Assembly (NCBI GenBank): GCA_003952965.2
Contig: CM025854.1
Coordinates: 9,166,146-9,230,145, forward strand
Length of the DNA: 64,000 bases
Direction: 5' to 3'
Origin: Morella rubra
Lineage: Eukaryota; Streptophyta; Magnoliopsida; Fagales; Myricaceae
How positions within the stretch are numbered: position 1 is the first letter of the stretch; each line of letters opens with the position of its first letter. The notes below the pieces were generated by a model. That model searched no databases and was not told the DNA's origin. It saw only the letters and a program-made list of their open reading frames with translations. Shown in pieces: positions 23,761 to 36,125 of this stretch. The position numbers and the translations under genes are program-made.

Positions 23761-24197
23761 CATTTTGTTTGTTTTAGGTCATGTTACTGTTAGCCGGTTT
23801 CATGGGTGTGGTGGGACAGAAAGTTGTAGACAACTTCCGTTTTTGTATTTATTACCTTGTTACTTTTATATCTCCATTGTTGTACTTTATTATCTCGTTA
23901 CTTTTGTATATTTGTAAAGGGTTCTTGTTCTTTGTAAAGTGCTACCAATATAAAAAATAATATGTATTTGTAATTCCTTTTATTCTGTCCCTCCTTACGT
24001 CACAACCTACTTTAAATTTTTAACTGTAGTTTTGACATCTCTTAATTAATCCATTTTATTTTCCCTATTTAATTCCGTGTGACTTGTTTACTAAATCCCT
24101 GAAAACTATTATTTTTCCTTCCTTAATATACTTATACATTTTAAGACAATATTTCCGCTAAGCTTGTTTTTAAAGCCAGTTTTCATATTATTCGTGC

Positions 24198-24464
24198 ATA
24201 CTTAAAATCGTTCAGACACCATCATGTATGTTCCAACGGCCAAAAGGACAACAACTTCCGAACGCAAAAAAGATGTCTGCACAGGCTGAAATGCTTCTTC
24301 AACAAATGGCATGGTTCCACTTTGCACAATTTCACACACATGATGTCGACACTGTTCGGACCACCACCAGACCATCTAGAAGCAAGTAGGTTGTCACGCT
24401 CCATGCCAATACTTACCCCCTAGGCTCTCCTATAGTAATGGAATGCACACAAGCGGGGATTACA
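24198..24464. other. Spacer of inverted duplication 1
   Basis: 267 bp of unique sequence between the arms. It is not self-complementary as far as I can see and carries no recognisable coding or structural feature. Boundaries are set where CCAGTT...ATTCGTGC and its mirror image stop aligning. Confidence 0.7.
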
Positions 24465-24919
24465 GCACGAATTAATCTGATAACTGGCTTTAAAAACAAG
24501 CTTAGCAGAAATAGTGTCTTGAAATGTATAAGTATATTAAGGAAGGAAAAATAATAGTTTTCAGGGATTTAGTAAACAAGTCACACGGAATTAAATAGGG
24601 AAAATAAAATGGATTAATTAAGGAGATGTCAAAACTACAGTTAAAAATTTAAAGTAGGTTGTGGCATAAGGAGGGACAGAATAAAAGGAATTACACATAC
24701 ATATTTTTTTTTTTTTATACTGGTAGCACTTTACAAAGAACAAAACCCTTTACAAATATACAAAAGTAACGAGATAATAAATACAAAAATGGAGATATAA
24801 AAGTAACAAGAATAAATACAAAAACGGAAGTTGTCTACAACTTTCTGTCCTACCACACCCATGAAACCGGCTAACAGTAACAGGACCTAAAACAAAAAAA
24901 ATGACTACCACTGATGTCT

Positions 24920-25474
24920 AGTCAATCTCGACTCAGTGTCGGAGGTTAGGTCGATAATCTCATTATCCCCGTTGCCCTCCACTGGCGTGCCGGTGGAGGA
25001 GGGACAACAGAAGAGCGGATCAACATCGACCAAACCAAAATCCTCAATTCAAGGAACCCTTAGGTACTGGGGCTCGTACCCCACGAATACCTCAAACGAT
25101 TCGTGACATAAGTCCATAAGAGTAACAGGACCTAAAACAACAAAATGACTACCGTTGATGTCTAGTCCATCTCTGACTCAGTGTCGGAGGTTAGGTCGAT
25201 AATCTCATTATCCCAGTTGCCCTCCACTGGCGGCGCCGGTGGAGGAGGGACAACGTGTAGAAGAGTCATCGACCAAACTGAGATCCTCAACTCTAGGAAC
25301 TGGAGGTGTAGGTGGATCCTTGAGATACCAATGGGGCTCGTACCCCACGAATACCTCAAAAGATTCAGTGACATAAGTCCATAATTTAACCACTACTATG
25401 TAGGGATCAACATTCAAAGTCTGCTCGCTCATAAATGTCAGCATCTGATATGTCCGATGTCCACGGCAGTACAT
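24920..25474 (-). other. Duplicated small reading frame in the LTR (right copy)
   Basis: Mirror of 23,190-23,760. The promoter-proximal copy (25,162-25,474) contains FEVFVGYEPHWYLKDPPTPP, and in the neighbouring frame the intact end WDNEIIDLTSDTESEMD-stop at 25,162. The second copy is at about 24,925-25,115, with frame breaks. That the motif reads cleanly here but is shifted in left copy 1 shows the left lesion is private to that arm. Confidence 0.45.
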
Positions 25475-26169
25475 ACAAGAGATTAAACAATAAAAGGGGT
25501 GAGTCCTATTGACTCAGTAAAGGGGAAAAAGGAATATGCCATACAAAACAGATAAGCATGATTAGTCAAAATAATCTGCATGCATCTGTTTCCTGGTCAC
25601 TGTACTTTCTTTCTTTCTTTCCTCTTGCTGTTGTCGAGGTGTCCTTTGATCGCTCTGTTTAACCCCTAGAGTCAGGTTGTGCGTCCCTCCTCTCCTCTGG
25701 GATTGTCCCGTGCCCCGGCACCAGGACATTGTCAAGCGTATATTGTTTCACGCCAGGGATACCAACCACTATCCTTTCTGTGGCTTGCACTATCCCACTG
25801 TGAACGGTACCGTCACCCTCATCAGGACCACCTCTGGGTATGGGTTTCATTTCGGTCATGTGGTCATTTTGGTCAATAGCTTCCCCATACCCATGATATG
25901 TTGATGCAATAGGTATCAAAATGAGAAATAGATTTCATGGACCAATGTCATATTGCATATAAAATAAAGCAACCTAAATTCACAGTAACTTTTCTTAATC
26001 CATAGATGAGTGTTCATTTCATGATATTCATGCATTAGACTTGGTCCAACCTAACATGTACCACATGCTGTTAATAGGCAAGTCCAACAACTTATACAAT
26101 TAAGTTATTTTTATTCATTGCTAACCCAATAAGGACTGGCTGTCTTTAAAAGAAAAGATTTTAGAGCTC

Positions 26170-26540
26170 TTGGCTAGTTTCAAAAGAAATCCTCCCGGGC
26201 ACGTTTTATAAAGATCTCCCGGGCATTTTTATAAAAATCTCCCCGGGCCTATTTTATAAAGAATCTTCGGGCATATTTATAAAAATCTTCCCGGTACGTT
26301 TTAGCAAGGTCTTCCGGGCATAGTTTATAAAAGTCTTCCTGGGTATGTTTTAGCAAAGTCTTCCCGGGCATAGTTTATAAAAGTCTTCCCAGGTACGTTT
26401 TAGCAAAGTCTTCCCGGGCATAATAAAAGTCTTTCCCGATTATTGAAAAACAAGGCTTTCCCGAGTATTCAAAATAAAAGCTTTCCCAATTATTGAAAAA
26501 CAAGGTTTTCCCGGGTATTCAAAACAAAAGCTTTCTCGAT
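26170..26540. repeat. LTR minisatellite 2 (right)
   Basis: Mirror array of CTTCCCGGGCATAGTTTATA and GTACGTTTTAGCAAAGTCTT-type units followed by CTTTCCCGA...AACAAGG units. Confidence 0.85.
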
Positions 26541-27329
26541 CATGTATAAAACGAGTTTTTCTTTCTCAAACTTCACGACTCAAAGGCTCTAGCCCTAAGT
26601 GGTCCACCCAACGTCTCTTAGTCCTTTCTCCTTATTTTATCACAGTGATACGAATGGGTTACTAGTCTTTTCTCATCTCATGGCAAAAGTCACATTTTAT
26701 GCACTACCCGAACTACCTCAATCCCCTATACTGTAACTTGGCTCACCCTTACCTCAGTCGAGTGTGTACTGCCTCTCCTTGAATGAAAACACCTCGGTCT
26801 CGTTTCTCCTAGGTTCTCCTTCCTCCTTCCTTCTTCCTTCGGTCAGGTGGTCTCTCTCACGTCCTCTCCCTTCCTCCTTCCTTTGGTCAGGTGGTCTCTC
26901 TCACGTCGCTCTCCCTTCCTTTCTCTCTATGGTTTGGTGAAAATTCTATATGTCTCGGAGCACTCCACTTCACGTCTCTCTTATTCTTCTATTCTTCTAG
27001 TTGATACTATAAGTAGAAAGCAACGAATTCACGGTGTACTCCCCCTACCAGCCTATAGGTCTAGACCCAATCATTAGAGAGAGAGAGGGATAACGAGGTC
27101 GTACACGTCTGCTGCCACCAGAATTTTCATCTTGTACGTCTATTGTATACGCACACAACATGCCAAAAAGAGAGAACCAATGGCCAACTTCACCTAGGCG
27201 GTCGAATAAGGAGGAGGGAAGTAAAACGTGAAATGGGATAAAGTGCATTTAATGCTGTGCGTACGGTTAGGACACGTAAAAAGTAGCATGCAAAAAGGAA
27301 GTTTCACTAACGTAAAAGCTGGGCATACC

Positions 27330-27460
27330 AGAAGCTCAAGCCCCAGGGGGGGTCCAGGGCTCAACGGGGTCGAGAGCTCAAACTGCTCGGGGTCGAGAAC
27401 TCAACTCTCGGGGTCGAGAGCTCGACTACTCGGGGTCGAGAGCTCAACTGCCGGGCGTGC
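27330..27460. repeat. LTR minisatellite 1 (right, about 5-6 units)
   Basis: Units of the form CTCGGGGTCGAGAGCTCAAC. The array is about 85 bp shorter than its mirror copy at 21,150-21,366. Confidence 0.85.
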
Positions 27461-27662
27461 AGCACTCAGACCTACTTACCAGGGTTTTACAGGCTTGCCC
27501 TGATCATCCCAATTACCTTCTTGAATGTAAACACAAATAAAGGTGTAAATGGAGGAGAATTAAAGATGTACGAAGAATAATTGAAGTAAGAAAATTCCAC
27601 AACGTACTATTTATATTATCTCACATATATACCAAATAAGTGCAAAAGAGCTGAGTGTTACA

Positions 27663-29600
27663 TTCTCCCCTGTTTAAAAATAATTCCGTCCTCGGAATTG
27701 TGTGAGTTCAAAAAGGTTACAAAGTTTTCATAGTACGTTACAACTACAAAACAAAAAAAAATATATATAGCTTTACTAGGATAGCTTGTTCTCGGCCAGG
27801 TCCTGCTTGACTTCGGGGTTGGTTTTTGTTTATGTTTCTTCTATTTCAGATCCTTCCTCAGGGTCAGATTCCTCTTCATTTTCCTTCTCCAGCTTGGGTT
27901 TCTTCACAGCGCACGGGTATTGGTAACATCCCACGGGCATGCTCCTGGTTGCACATACGTGCCTAGGTTCGGGCTGCGGGTACGTCCTCTTCTTCACCAA
28001 AATTCCCTTCTTGATAGTTTTGATAGTTGGTTCTCCATCTGCTAGATAAGTATAGACAGGTGTAAAGATCACTAACATCTCACCAGCTTGAATTTTCTTT
28101 CAACACCAAATATCAATGAATAACTCAGTTCAAGCAAGATCATAACCTAAATCAGTAAATAGATGAGGGTACTTCTCATGCATTTCAGATTCCAACTCCC
28201 AAGATGCCTTTTCTACTTCCTGGCTCCTCCAAAGTACCTTCACCAATGGGATCTTTTTAGTGCGCAATTCTTGATCCTTTCGGCCCATAATTTGCATTGG
28301 TTGCTCTATATATGACAAATTCTCCCCTATACTCAACGGTGCATGGTCCAGAATATGAGAGGGGTTTGCCACGTATTTTCTTAGCATCGATACGTGGAAG
28401 ACGTCATGCATCCCTTCCCATTCCGGTGGTAGTGCCAATTGATATGCTACTAGCCCTACCTTGCTCAAAATCTCATAGGGCCCCACAAATCGCGGACTTA
28501 ATTTTCCTTTCTTTCCAAACCGCTTGATCCCTTTTAGGGTGTTACCTTTAGAAATACCTTATCGCCTACCTGGAAACTCCAAAGCACGTCGTCTGACATC
28601 CACATAACTCTTTTGTCTACTCTGGGCAGCTTTTAGGCATTCCCTAATTAATCCCAATTTTCTCACAGGTCTTCTGTACAATTTCGGGACCTAGTAACTA
28701 TCGTTCCCCAATTTCATCCCAATATAATGGAGATCTGCACTTGCATCCATACAATGCCTCATAAGGAGCCATACCAACACTTGCCTGATAAGCATTGTTA
28801 TAGGCGAATTCTACTAATGGCAAATAATAGCTCCAACGGCCCTTGAAATCCAGCACACAAGCTCTAAGCATATCCTTAAGTATCTGAATCATCCTCTCCA
28901 ACTGTCCGTCCGTTTAAGGGTGGAATGCTGTACTAAATTTCAACTGAGTACCCATTGCCTTTTGAAAATCTTCCCAAACTTGAGAAGTAAAGCGGGTATA
29001 TCTATTCGACACTATGGACTTCGGAATTCCATGTAATCGCACTATCTCCTGAATATACAACTCAGCCAACCTTTTTGCTGAATAAGTAACTTTGATCGGA
29101 AGGAAATGAGCTGACTTTGTTAATCGATCTACTATTACCCATACAGCATCTTGTCCCGTTGGTGCTTTTGGTAATCCCGTGACGAAATCCATTGTTATTT
29201 CGTCCCACTTCGAAATGGGTATCTCCAATGGCTGCAATAATCCGGTGGGTTTCTGATGTTTTGCCTTAACTTGATGACATGTCAAACAATGACTCACATA
29301 ATCAGCAATATCTTTCTTCATTCCGCTCCACCAAAACTTCGCCTTAAGATCCTGATACATCTTAGTACTACCAGGATGAATAGAAAACATCGACTTATGA
29401 GCTTCTCCCAAAAGACTTTCTCGAATTCCCTTATCTTCAGGTACTACCAAACGCCGCTGAAAATAAAGGGTCCCATCTCTAGATATTACAAAATTGTCCT
29501 TCGTGCCTGATTCCAACTTTGCCACAATTCTCCTTACAAACAAGTCTTGTTGCTGACTCTGGTTTTGGAAGATTTTCAAATCAGCCTTAGATATGTATTT
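27663..29600 (-). pseudogene. Ty3/gypsy chromovirus integrase relic (right copy)
   Basis: The best-preserved copy. An open frame of 221 codons (28,914-29,579) holds zinc-binding residues H61, H68, C98 and C101 (frame numbering) and the first catalytic Asp (D131 in ITMDFVTGLPK). The second catalytic position is Asn (N192 in IVSNRYTRF), so the core is predicted inactive. The same TAA before TDGQ as in the left arm ends the frame. The frame resumes at 28,698-28,901 (with the conserved LERMIQ Glu), and the chromodomain-like tail is open at 28,130-28,486. Lesions shared with the left arm predate duplication; the left arm's 2 bp insertion and 9 bp deletion are absent here. Reverse transcriptase and protease are missing. 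Confidence 0.9.
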
Positions 29601-29689
29601 AATGAGATTGAATTTGATTGCGCCACGTGTAAATCTAACTATTGTACATTGTCCAAACGGGAGTCAAAAGCGTGTGAATGTTGAATTGG

Positions 29690-31150
29690 TAGCTTAAAAA
29701 CAGACAGAGTTGTCAAAATCACATTCTCATGCATTTCATTTTGATTTTCTCTCAACCTTTTCTCTCTAACTTCATAAATTTTTCCGGTATTTCGATATCT
29801 ATACTCACAAGGTCAAGTAACACCTACTTCGTGCCTTTGTATTTCAATTTTCATGCATTTTGATTGTTTTGGGTGAGTAATATGGTTGTTTCAATTTTGT
29901 GTTCATCAAAGCCCAATCCGGACGGTTTTCAACACGTTCGGACGGGCTTATATGATAATATTTAGTTTTTTTGTTAAAAAGTCTTGTTTTCTATCCATCC
30001 GGACGATATGACTATATGTATAGACATATAATAATCAGAAACGTCGTTGTTTGAACACCGTGTGAATGGGTTATGCTCATGTTCAGACTATTTTTGTTAG
30101 GTTGGTCATGGATCAATACGGAAAAAGTATCACCAAGGCTGGGGCACAGACAGAGTGACCAACTTGGGCAGACGCTATGGTAATGGAGCTAAAGGAGAGT
30201 ATCCAGATGATGGTGGACCTGACGCAGAGATTGTGCATAGATATCCATACCCGCTTGATCACTCTGGAGAATAATTATGCTCTAATGGAGACAGGTCTAA
30301 GGGAGGAGGTGATTGCTATGTAGAACAAATTGACTTCCGTGATAGGACACGTGTCCCAGTTGTACCTGTCTCTTAGTATAGTTCCGATACAGCTTCGGGC
30401 ACTCATGAAACGGGTGAATAATATGGAGGAGCAGTTGGGGCATGTTTGTGATGCCATCGGACAAGATCTCGAAGAGCGAGCTCGTTCTTATGATTGAGAC
30501 TAGTCTTCGGCTTATGCTTGGTTAGTCTTCGGCCTGTATTAGATTTTATGTTATTCGTTTTTTTATGATTATCTTTTTATTTATATTTTTGATTTTTAAA
30601 TTTTAAATTAATTTAAATGGAGGTTAGTATTTTAAAAATAGTTTATTAGGTATGGATGTATGACTTGGTATTCAATAGGGTAAGTTAACGATGTCAAATT
30701 TGGTTCAATTAAATCAGTAACAAAAAATCACTTAATTAAAAAGTTAAAGAAAGAGCTACTGGATGTCTCACCCAACATGAATGTACTAACACAAACAAAC
30801 AACGCTTCAAACAATACTATTTAAACACATGAAAAATGCGTTTGGATGTTCAAATGAGGATGACGGTTACAATTTAAAATCATTTTCAAATGCTTCCGGA
30901 TTGGTGATACCCATCTAGACGTTCACATAACCACTGCATGGCTTACACGTGTTTAATGAGGACGACGGTTGAAAACAGCTACAATTGTCCGAACCTAACG
31001 TGATCTTTATTCCACCAAGCGTGTGCTTCCACGTTGCATATTGTCAGGAGAAGAAAGTCCGGATAGGGTTTGTTCGTCTAGACACATTTAATATTTAAAA
31101 CTATTTTAAATGGTTTGACGTTTTCCATTTAATATGGTCGAATTTTAATG
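29690..31150 (+). mobile_element. Unclassified element with small coiled-coil ORF (right copy)
   Basis: A CT-rich leader at about 29,735-29,780 precedes an ATG at 30,109 (MDQYGKSITKAGAQTE). A one-base shift then leads to PTWADAMVMELKESIQMMVD, TRLITLENNYALMETGLREE, an in-frame TAG at about 30,321, and the C-terminal coiled-coil-like frame ending at a TGA at 30,495-30,497. The 3' flank has repeated GAGGATGACGGTT/GAGGACGACGGTT motifs. No catalytic motif is visible, so the element is probably non-autonomous or a gene-like fragment inside a larger transposon. Confidence 0.4.
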
Positions 31151-31499
31151 GGCAACGTGTCTTTAAATACGTCTATACAGGGTTGCCTCATCCAGATAGC
31201 ATTGATAGATTCTTGATATATCAACAGATTTGGATTTTCATTACACTCCAATTTTTGCTCTAAAATCTCTCCTCCCTCACACGTATTTTCTTCTCAAATT
31301 TTTACGAAACTCCTTCATTAGAGGTTAATCACATCCAGGTAAGATTTATTCAATTTTAGCATGATTGTAATTGTAAAAATCTTAAGAGTGGTCATCCGAG
31401 CACCTATATTGACGCAGAACCGCTACATGGGCTCCACTATCTCTCGGAAAGCCTTCTTTAGCTCCCCTATCAACACGTCCACCCAGGCTAGTCTCTCTA

Positions 31500-33720
31500 C
31501 CTGCACCCCCTGAGTGGAACTCTCCCCGGCCGTGGGCACCTGTACTAGCTGCACCACTGCGGCTCCGGAGATTGCAACAAGATGTTTCATCCTTGTCTCA
31601 TCCGGTATATCAGTGCAACTAACATAATGGAGGAACTACGTCAAGAGAAAACTGTACAACAACCTAGAGCTCGAAGGTGTCTTCTCTTCAGTCCGGAGTG
31701 TGAGAAAAATATAGAGAGGTAGATCTACAATCACTCATCGAGCCACAGTCAGCATCAGCACACCCCTCGCAATAGAACACTTTATTGTGTGTCGCCTCGA
31801 CTCAATGCAGAGTTCAAATATCAAGTGCATGAAATACCAGAATGGGATCATATCATTCTAGAGTATGAAGCGTCAAATAACCCTAAAACATACAGAATAC
31901 ATCCTCGCATCAAGTTTGTTCCAGCATGTTCAATGCTACAAAGAAGGCTCCCACCGACCTCTGCATCTCTAAAAATATTGCTAGCAGTCTGCCGAAAACT
32001 GGAATGTGATTCCGTGTACAATGACGTCCCAAACATCTGCTGCAATACTTGGAACATCCAGCAGTGCATGCGTAGAATTCCAAGATGAAATCAATAGTGT
32101 TGTGCCGGTCCTCGTAAGATGTGATATTCTACCCTAATCGTCCATATTATCTGTGATACTCGATCCCTGAGACTTCATCTCCTCAAAGTCAAAAAATGAG
32201 ACCTTACGCACAATAATCACAGTAAAGTGAGGGTCTCAACCCGATGTTCCTCCTACGTCATGAAAGCAGAGGAACTACCAGAATCCTACTGCGTGGAGCT
32301 CTCACCTAAAAAGCTAGATGAAGAATGGTGACACTTAGACATTTCTTAATGAATCTGTAAATTAAAAAAAAAAAAAAGCAAGAGAAGTCTGTGAAAATTA
32401 TTCGCACTTTAAAATAAAAATCTAAACGCCGTAAAACTGTTATTGTTTAACAACAAGAAAGAGCATGGATGCAAAATATTATGTGCATGACTTAAAAAGG
32501 AAGAAGACTGAGTGGACTCAGATGTGGCCAACCTCCTACCCACCTCCACAACCATTGCAAAACAATGCCAAATTGCACAAAATTATAGTCCAAATAATCC
32601 TACAACCTAAGGCAATACTTATCAACACAATGATCAGCCACTAACAGGCGGTGGTGAACGGAAATATACGTTGAAAGTTTTAATGTAAATAACTTATAAA
32701 TTTAACATTTTTAAGCGAAAAATCAAAATAAAAACACGTACATGGATACGTAGAACTCCTCGAAATAGGAACGAAATGTAAATTTTGCAGACAAGAAACG
32801 TTAGAGGTTTGAGAGAGAAGAGAAGAAATGGTGCCAGTTGCAAGAAGTTTGCCATTCAAATGGCTTTTGGTCGGCCTAAAAATCCCTTGATAGTGTCGGA
32901 ACTATCCAAAATCATGTGCACGGGGACGTTTTCCACGTGTATCAATTGTATTCGTTCGCATTAAATGCCAAACTCAAACCTTTGAGAAAATGTTGTAGAA
33001 TCTTAATGTGTTCAACAGTTGTGGACATGCGGAAGGGTAGTGGCTGGCAAGCATGCATTGTGGAGGCCCGCTATTGGCTGGTCATTGGCACTCTGATGGT
33101 TTTATACTGTGCAAATGGTAAATAGTTGTTTTGTACAGACGTCTGCGTCAATTGAGTGTCAACCATTCAAGTACAAAAAATCTGTATGCACATTTTTGTA
33201 GAACCCTTCAGATGAAATTCCGGCGAATAGTGCTGCATCACAGATGGGTGATGAATTGGATGGTAACCCAACGGTCCGTGCGCACATTTTTGCAGAATCG
33301 TCCAAACAAAATTTCAGCTTTTGTGATGAATAGCGCTGCATCATAGATGGGTGACGAACTGGATTGTCACCCAAAAGTAGGTGCGGAAGGTTTATTAAAG
33401 CGTGCAAACCAGGGGCAATTTCTCTAACGAAATGGATTGTTAGAAATTTGTGACTTGTGGTTGTGCGTCACTTGTAAACCATCTGACGGTTTTTCCATAT
33501 CATTCGGACTACATTTTACACACGAGCACCCTTTGGGTAAGGAAATTTTTTGTTTTGTCAAAAAACAACATATTTTTGAAACAAAATTTGGTTTGACACC
33601 TAAGAATTTGACATAAAAAGTCAATTTTCGTTTGGTGATAGCACCGTCAATAAACCGTGCAAATCGCCAAGTGGTATCGTTCCGGACGAGACTAACTAGC
33701 ACGTTCGTTTTTCTACACAC
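31500..33720 (-). mobile_element. Unclassified transposon with leader exon (right copy)
   Basis: Mirror of 14,790-16,920: the Ser-rich ATG start (about 32,350), poly-A (complement of poly-T) acceptor, CT-rich leader (about 32,760-32,850 in complement), the two ~110 bp direct repeats (33,170-33,400) and a 98-codon frame at 33,424-33,720 identical in translation to its left-arm mirror at 14,793-15,089. That frame is Lys/Cys-rich with no recognised domain. Confidence 0.4.
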
Positions 33721-34662
33721 GCAACAATTAAGTTTCTCATGACTAAAAATCCTTTATGTATATTTTTCAAATACTATAATAAATATTTTGGATCAAACAG
33801 ATATCCACAAACTCCAATTCGATAATTGGTCTTTAAAGCCAACATTTTTAATGGGATAATTTGTAAAGAAAAAGATATTTAGAGTCTGTGAAAAGTGGAT
33901 GAACAAGATATCTAGATCTAGTTTTTAGTCTCTTGTGTTTTCTAATATTTTGTTTGTTGATTCAATTTTTTTTGTTATATTCTGAAGGATTTTATTTCAA
34001 TTTTTTGTGTCTCTATTTTTTAATTTTTAGTCGTACTTTATTCAAATTTCTGTGATTTCATATTATTTTATTGATTTGAGGGCCATACATTTTTTTTTTA
34101 TAAATTTTTCTAATTTGATTTGCATCACTATTATTTAATTCAATTTGTGTCTCTTTTATTGTGTATTTTTCTATAATTTAATCAAGATTTTTAATTATTA
34201 TTTTTTTTGGTAGAACAATGAAGGACTAGCCGCATCGGAAGACGAAATTTCTGTAATGACACACAATTTTGAGAAATTTTCATTGCCAAACATCACCACT
34301 GTACTGTTAGGCAATGAATTTTTTTTATTTTTTAATTTTTGGATGTAAGCTAAAAAAAAATCTAGAGAGATTGAAGTTTTTATGGGTGTTTGTGAAACTT
34401 AGATAATATGGTCATAGAAGGACATAACCAAAGGCCCTTACTCGTCCATTATCAGAAGCTTAATTCGAGAGTAATTAAGTTACACATAAACGATATATTA
34501 AATTAAAAAAAAAAACTACTTATAAATAGATACTTGCTCTAGATACTTGCTTTAATGCATAGTTGTTTGGTTTAGCCAATGAATGTGGTAGGGATCAAGG
34601 AGGGGAAGAGAAAGACCGAAATAAAAATAGACTTGGAAATAAGCAAAAGGGGTAGGTAGAAC

Positions 34663-36125
34663 TAGGGCTATTCAGTGCCATCGGAAAAATCCACTAACAA
34701 CGGCACCGGGTTGCTGATACCTGACTTAACCGATCCGGTGTTGGTTTCGGTTTGGTATTTTTTGGAAAACCCAGGGGTATTCCCGGTTCCCGGTTTACCT
34801 GGCACCAGGTCCCCGGGTACAGGGAAACCGAGTTTTTATTTTTATTTTTAATTTTTTATACAAAACGTCGTAGTTTTTTGTGTCACACCCCCCCTCCCTC
34901 CATTTCTTTGACAGAGTCTGTCCCCTCCCTCCCATTTCCACTCAACGACTCACCCACCCCGTGCCTCTCTCTCTCTCTCTCCCTCCCCTCCCTCTCTTGT
35001 GCACAGGCGGCACAGCCCTTCGCCGACCACCACGCCTACCAACTGCCTTGCCTCCCTCACCGGCCACAACTTCTTCCTCTTCTCCCCTCCTTCACGCGTC
35101 AATCTCTTCTCATCTCCTCTGCCACATCTCTCTCTCAGGCTTGAGATTCATTTAGGTATGTTGTTTAAAAATCAATGGGTTTTTTTTTTTAATTTGTTCT
35201 ATTGAAATATTGAACATATATTGCTTAACTTTTACCCCTTTGTTTGTGATTTTTAGGGTTTGGAATTTAATTTTAGGGTTCTAGTAGAAAATAGAGAAAA
35301 GGGAAGACAATAGGGCTGAGATTTCTACTACTCTATTGGTAATTTTTATCAAAGCTCTTCTCTAAAGTCTGAACTTGTGCCTGAGTGAATGCTGGATTTT
35401 TTTTTTAATCTACGTTTGATGAATTTGTGGACTGTAAAATTAGTTTGACATCGCATTGGTCAGGAAATCTACAAACTTTTCTGATGTTCCCATATCACTG
35501 CTGCTATAGTTGCCTAAAGCTTAGAAAACGAGCAGAATTGAATACTACCTCATCCAAAAGCAACCATCCGAATTGAACCCAACCCAAAGAAATCCGTCCC
35601 ATCTGAATTTGATGCCTAATACTCTACTTTTTTGAGCTAAAACTAGGACATGATCAGCAAATTATAAGTTGTTTGTCAAGATTTTCTACTCTGAGTGACT
35701 TCCAAATGAAACTGGTTTCGGTGACTGGTAGACTCTAGCATTTCAAAATCATGTCTCAATCGTCCAAACACCAACTGTTTGTACAAATTCTAATAATTTA
35801 CATCTGCAATGTGTTCAGGGTGTCAAAACATATAAGAGGGAGAAAAGTTATACCACTCAATCACACACCCTATATACTCTGCCCTTATAGAAAGTACAGT
35901 ATAGTTTGAGCCAGAAGTCATAGGGTAAGAATGCTGAATCTTATTGGTGGTCTAATTTTCTTTGCAGGGCTGCCTCAGAAATACAAGGACTCTGTCAGGG
36001 CGATAAATCCTGGCCTTCCACTTTTTCTTTATAACTACACAGAGCATCAGCTGCACGGAGTATTCCAGGTTTGGATGCTACACATCTTCTCCATCAGCGC
36101 CGAGTTTATTTTGTGGATTGTTTTT
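34663..36125. mobile_element. hAT element, right-arm copy truncated by the gap
   Basis: Mirror of the hAT at 11,841-13,827. It begins TAGGGCTATTCA at 34,663, preceded by GGTAGAAC (the target duplication in complement) at 34,655-34,662, and runs into the N gap with only 1,463 of 1,987 bp present. Confidence 0.85.
35968..36068 (+). pseudogene. DCD domain exon fragment (right copy)
   Basis: Identical layout to 12,418-12,518: acceptor TTTGCAG at 35,961-35,967, 101 bp exon encoding the PGLPLFLYNY and LHGVF motifs, donor at 36,069. The sequence downstream is cut off by the gap, so nothing more of the domain is visible. Confidence 0.75.

Larger units (their letters stand above)
20927..24000 (+). 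mobile_element. Long LTR of the gypsy element (left copy)
   Basis: The LTR begins TGTAACACTCAGCTC directly after the polypurine tract, as expected for a gypsy 3' LTR. It runs for roughly 3 kb and contains two minisatellites (21,150-21,366 and 22,110-22,480) and a duplicated reading frame (23,190-23,760). Multi-kilobase LTRs fit the Tekay/Del lineage. The 3' terminus is not resolved: I see no clear CA end with target duplication, and the inverted-duplication arm runs on to 24,197. No 5' LTR is present in the arm, so this is a truncated insertion. Confidence 0.7.
12361..24197. repeat. Inverted duplication 1, left arm
   Basis: About 11.8 kb. Read in reverse complement, it matches 24,465-36,125 over its whole length. 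Shared landmarks include the DCD exon, the hAT right end, the unclassified transposons, the gypsy integrase and LTR, and both LTR minisatellites. Arms differ by scattered substitutions, homopolymer length changes, a few short coding indels and minisatellite copy number. The mirror position of the last base before the N gap is 12,361, so the true arm could be longer. Confidence 0.95.
24465..27662 (-). mobile_element. Long LTR of the gypsy element (right copy)
   Basis: Mirror of the left LTR. It starts (minus strand) at 27,662 with TGTAACA next to the polypurine tract CTCCCCTG (complement). It holds the shorter copies of both minisatellites and both copies of the small reading frame. The distal end is not resolved. 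Confidence 0.7.
24465..36125. repeat. Inverted duplication 1, right arm
   Basis: About 11.66 kb, mirror copy of 12,361-24,197. It ends at the first N of the assembly gap, with GATTGTTTTT abutting the Ns. Frames are often less damaged here than in the left arm, for example in the gypsy integrase. Confidence 0.95.
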
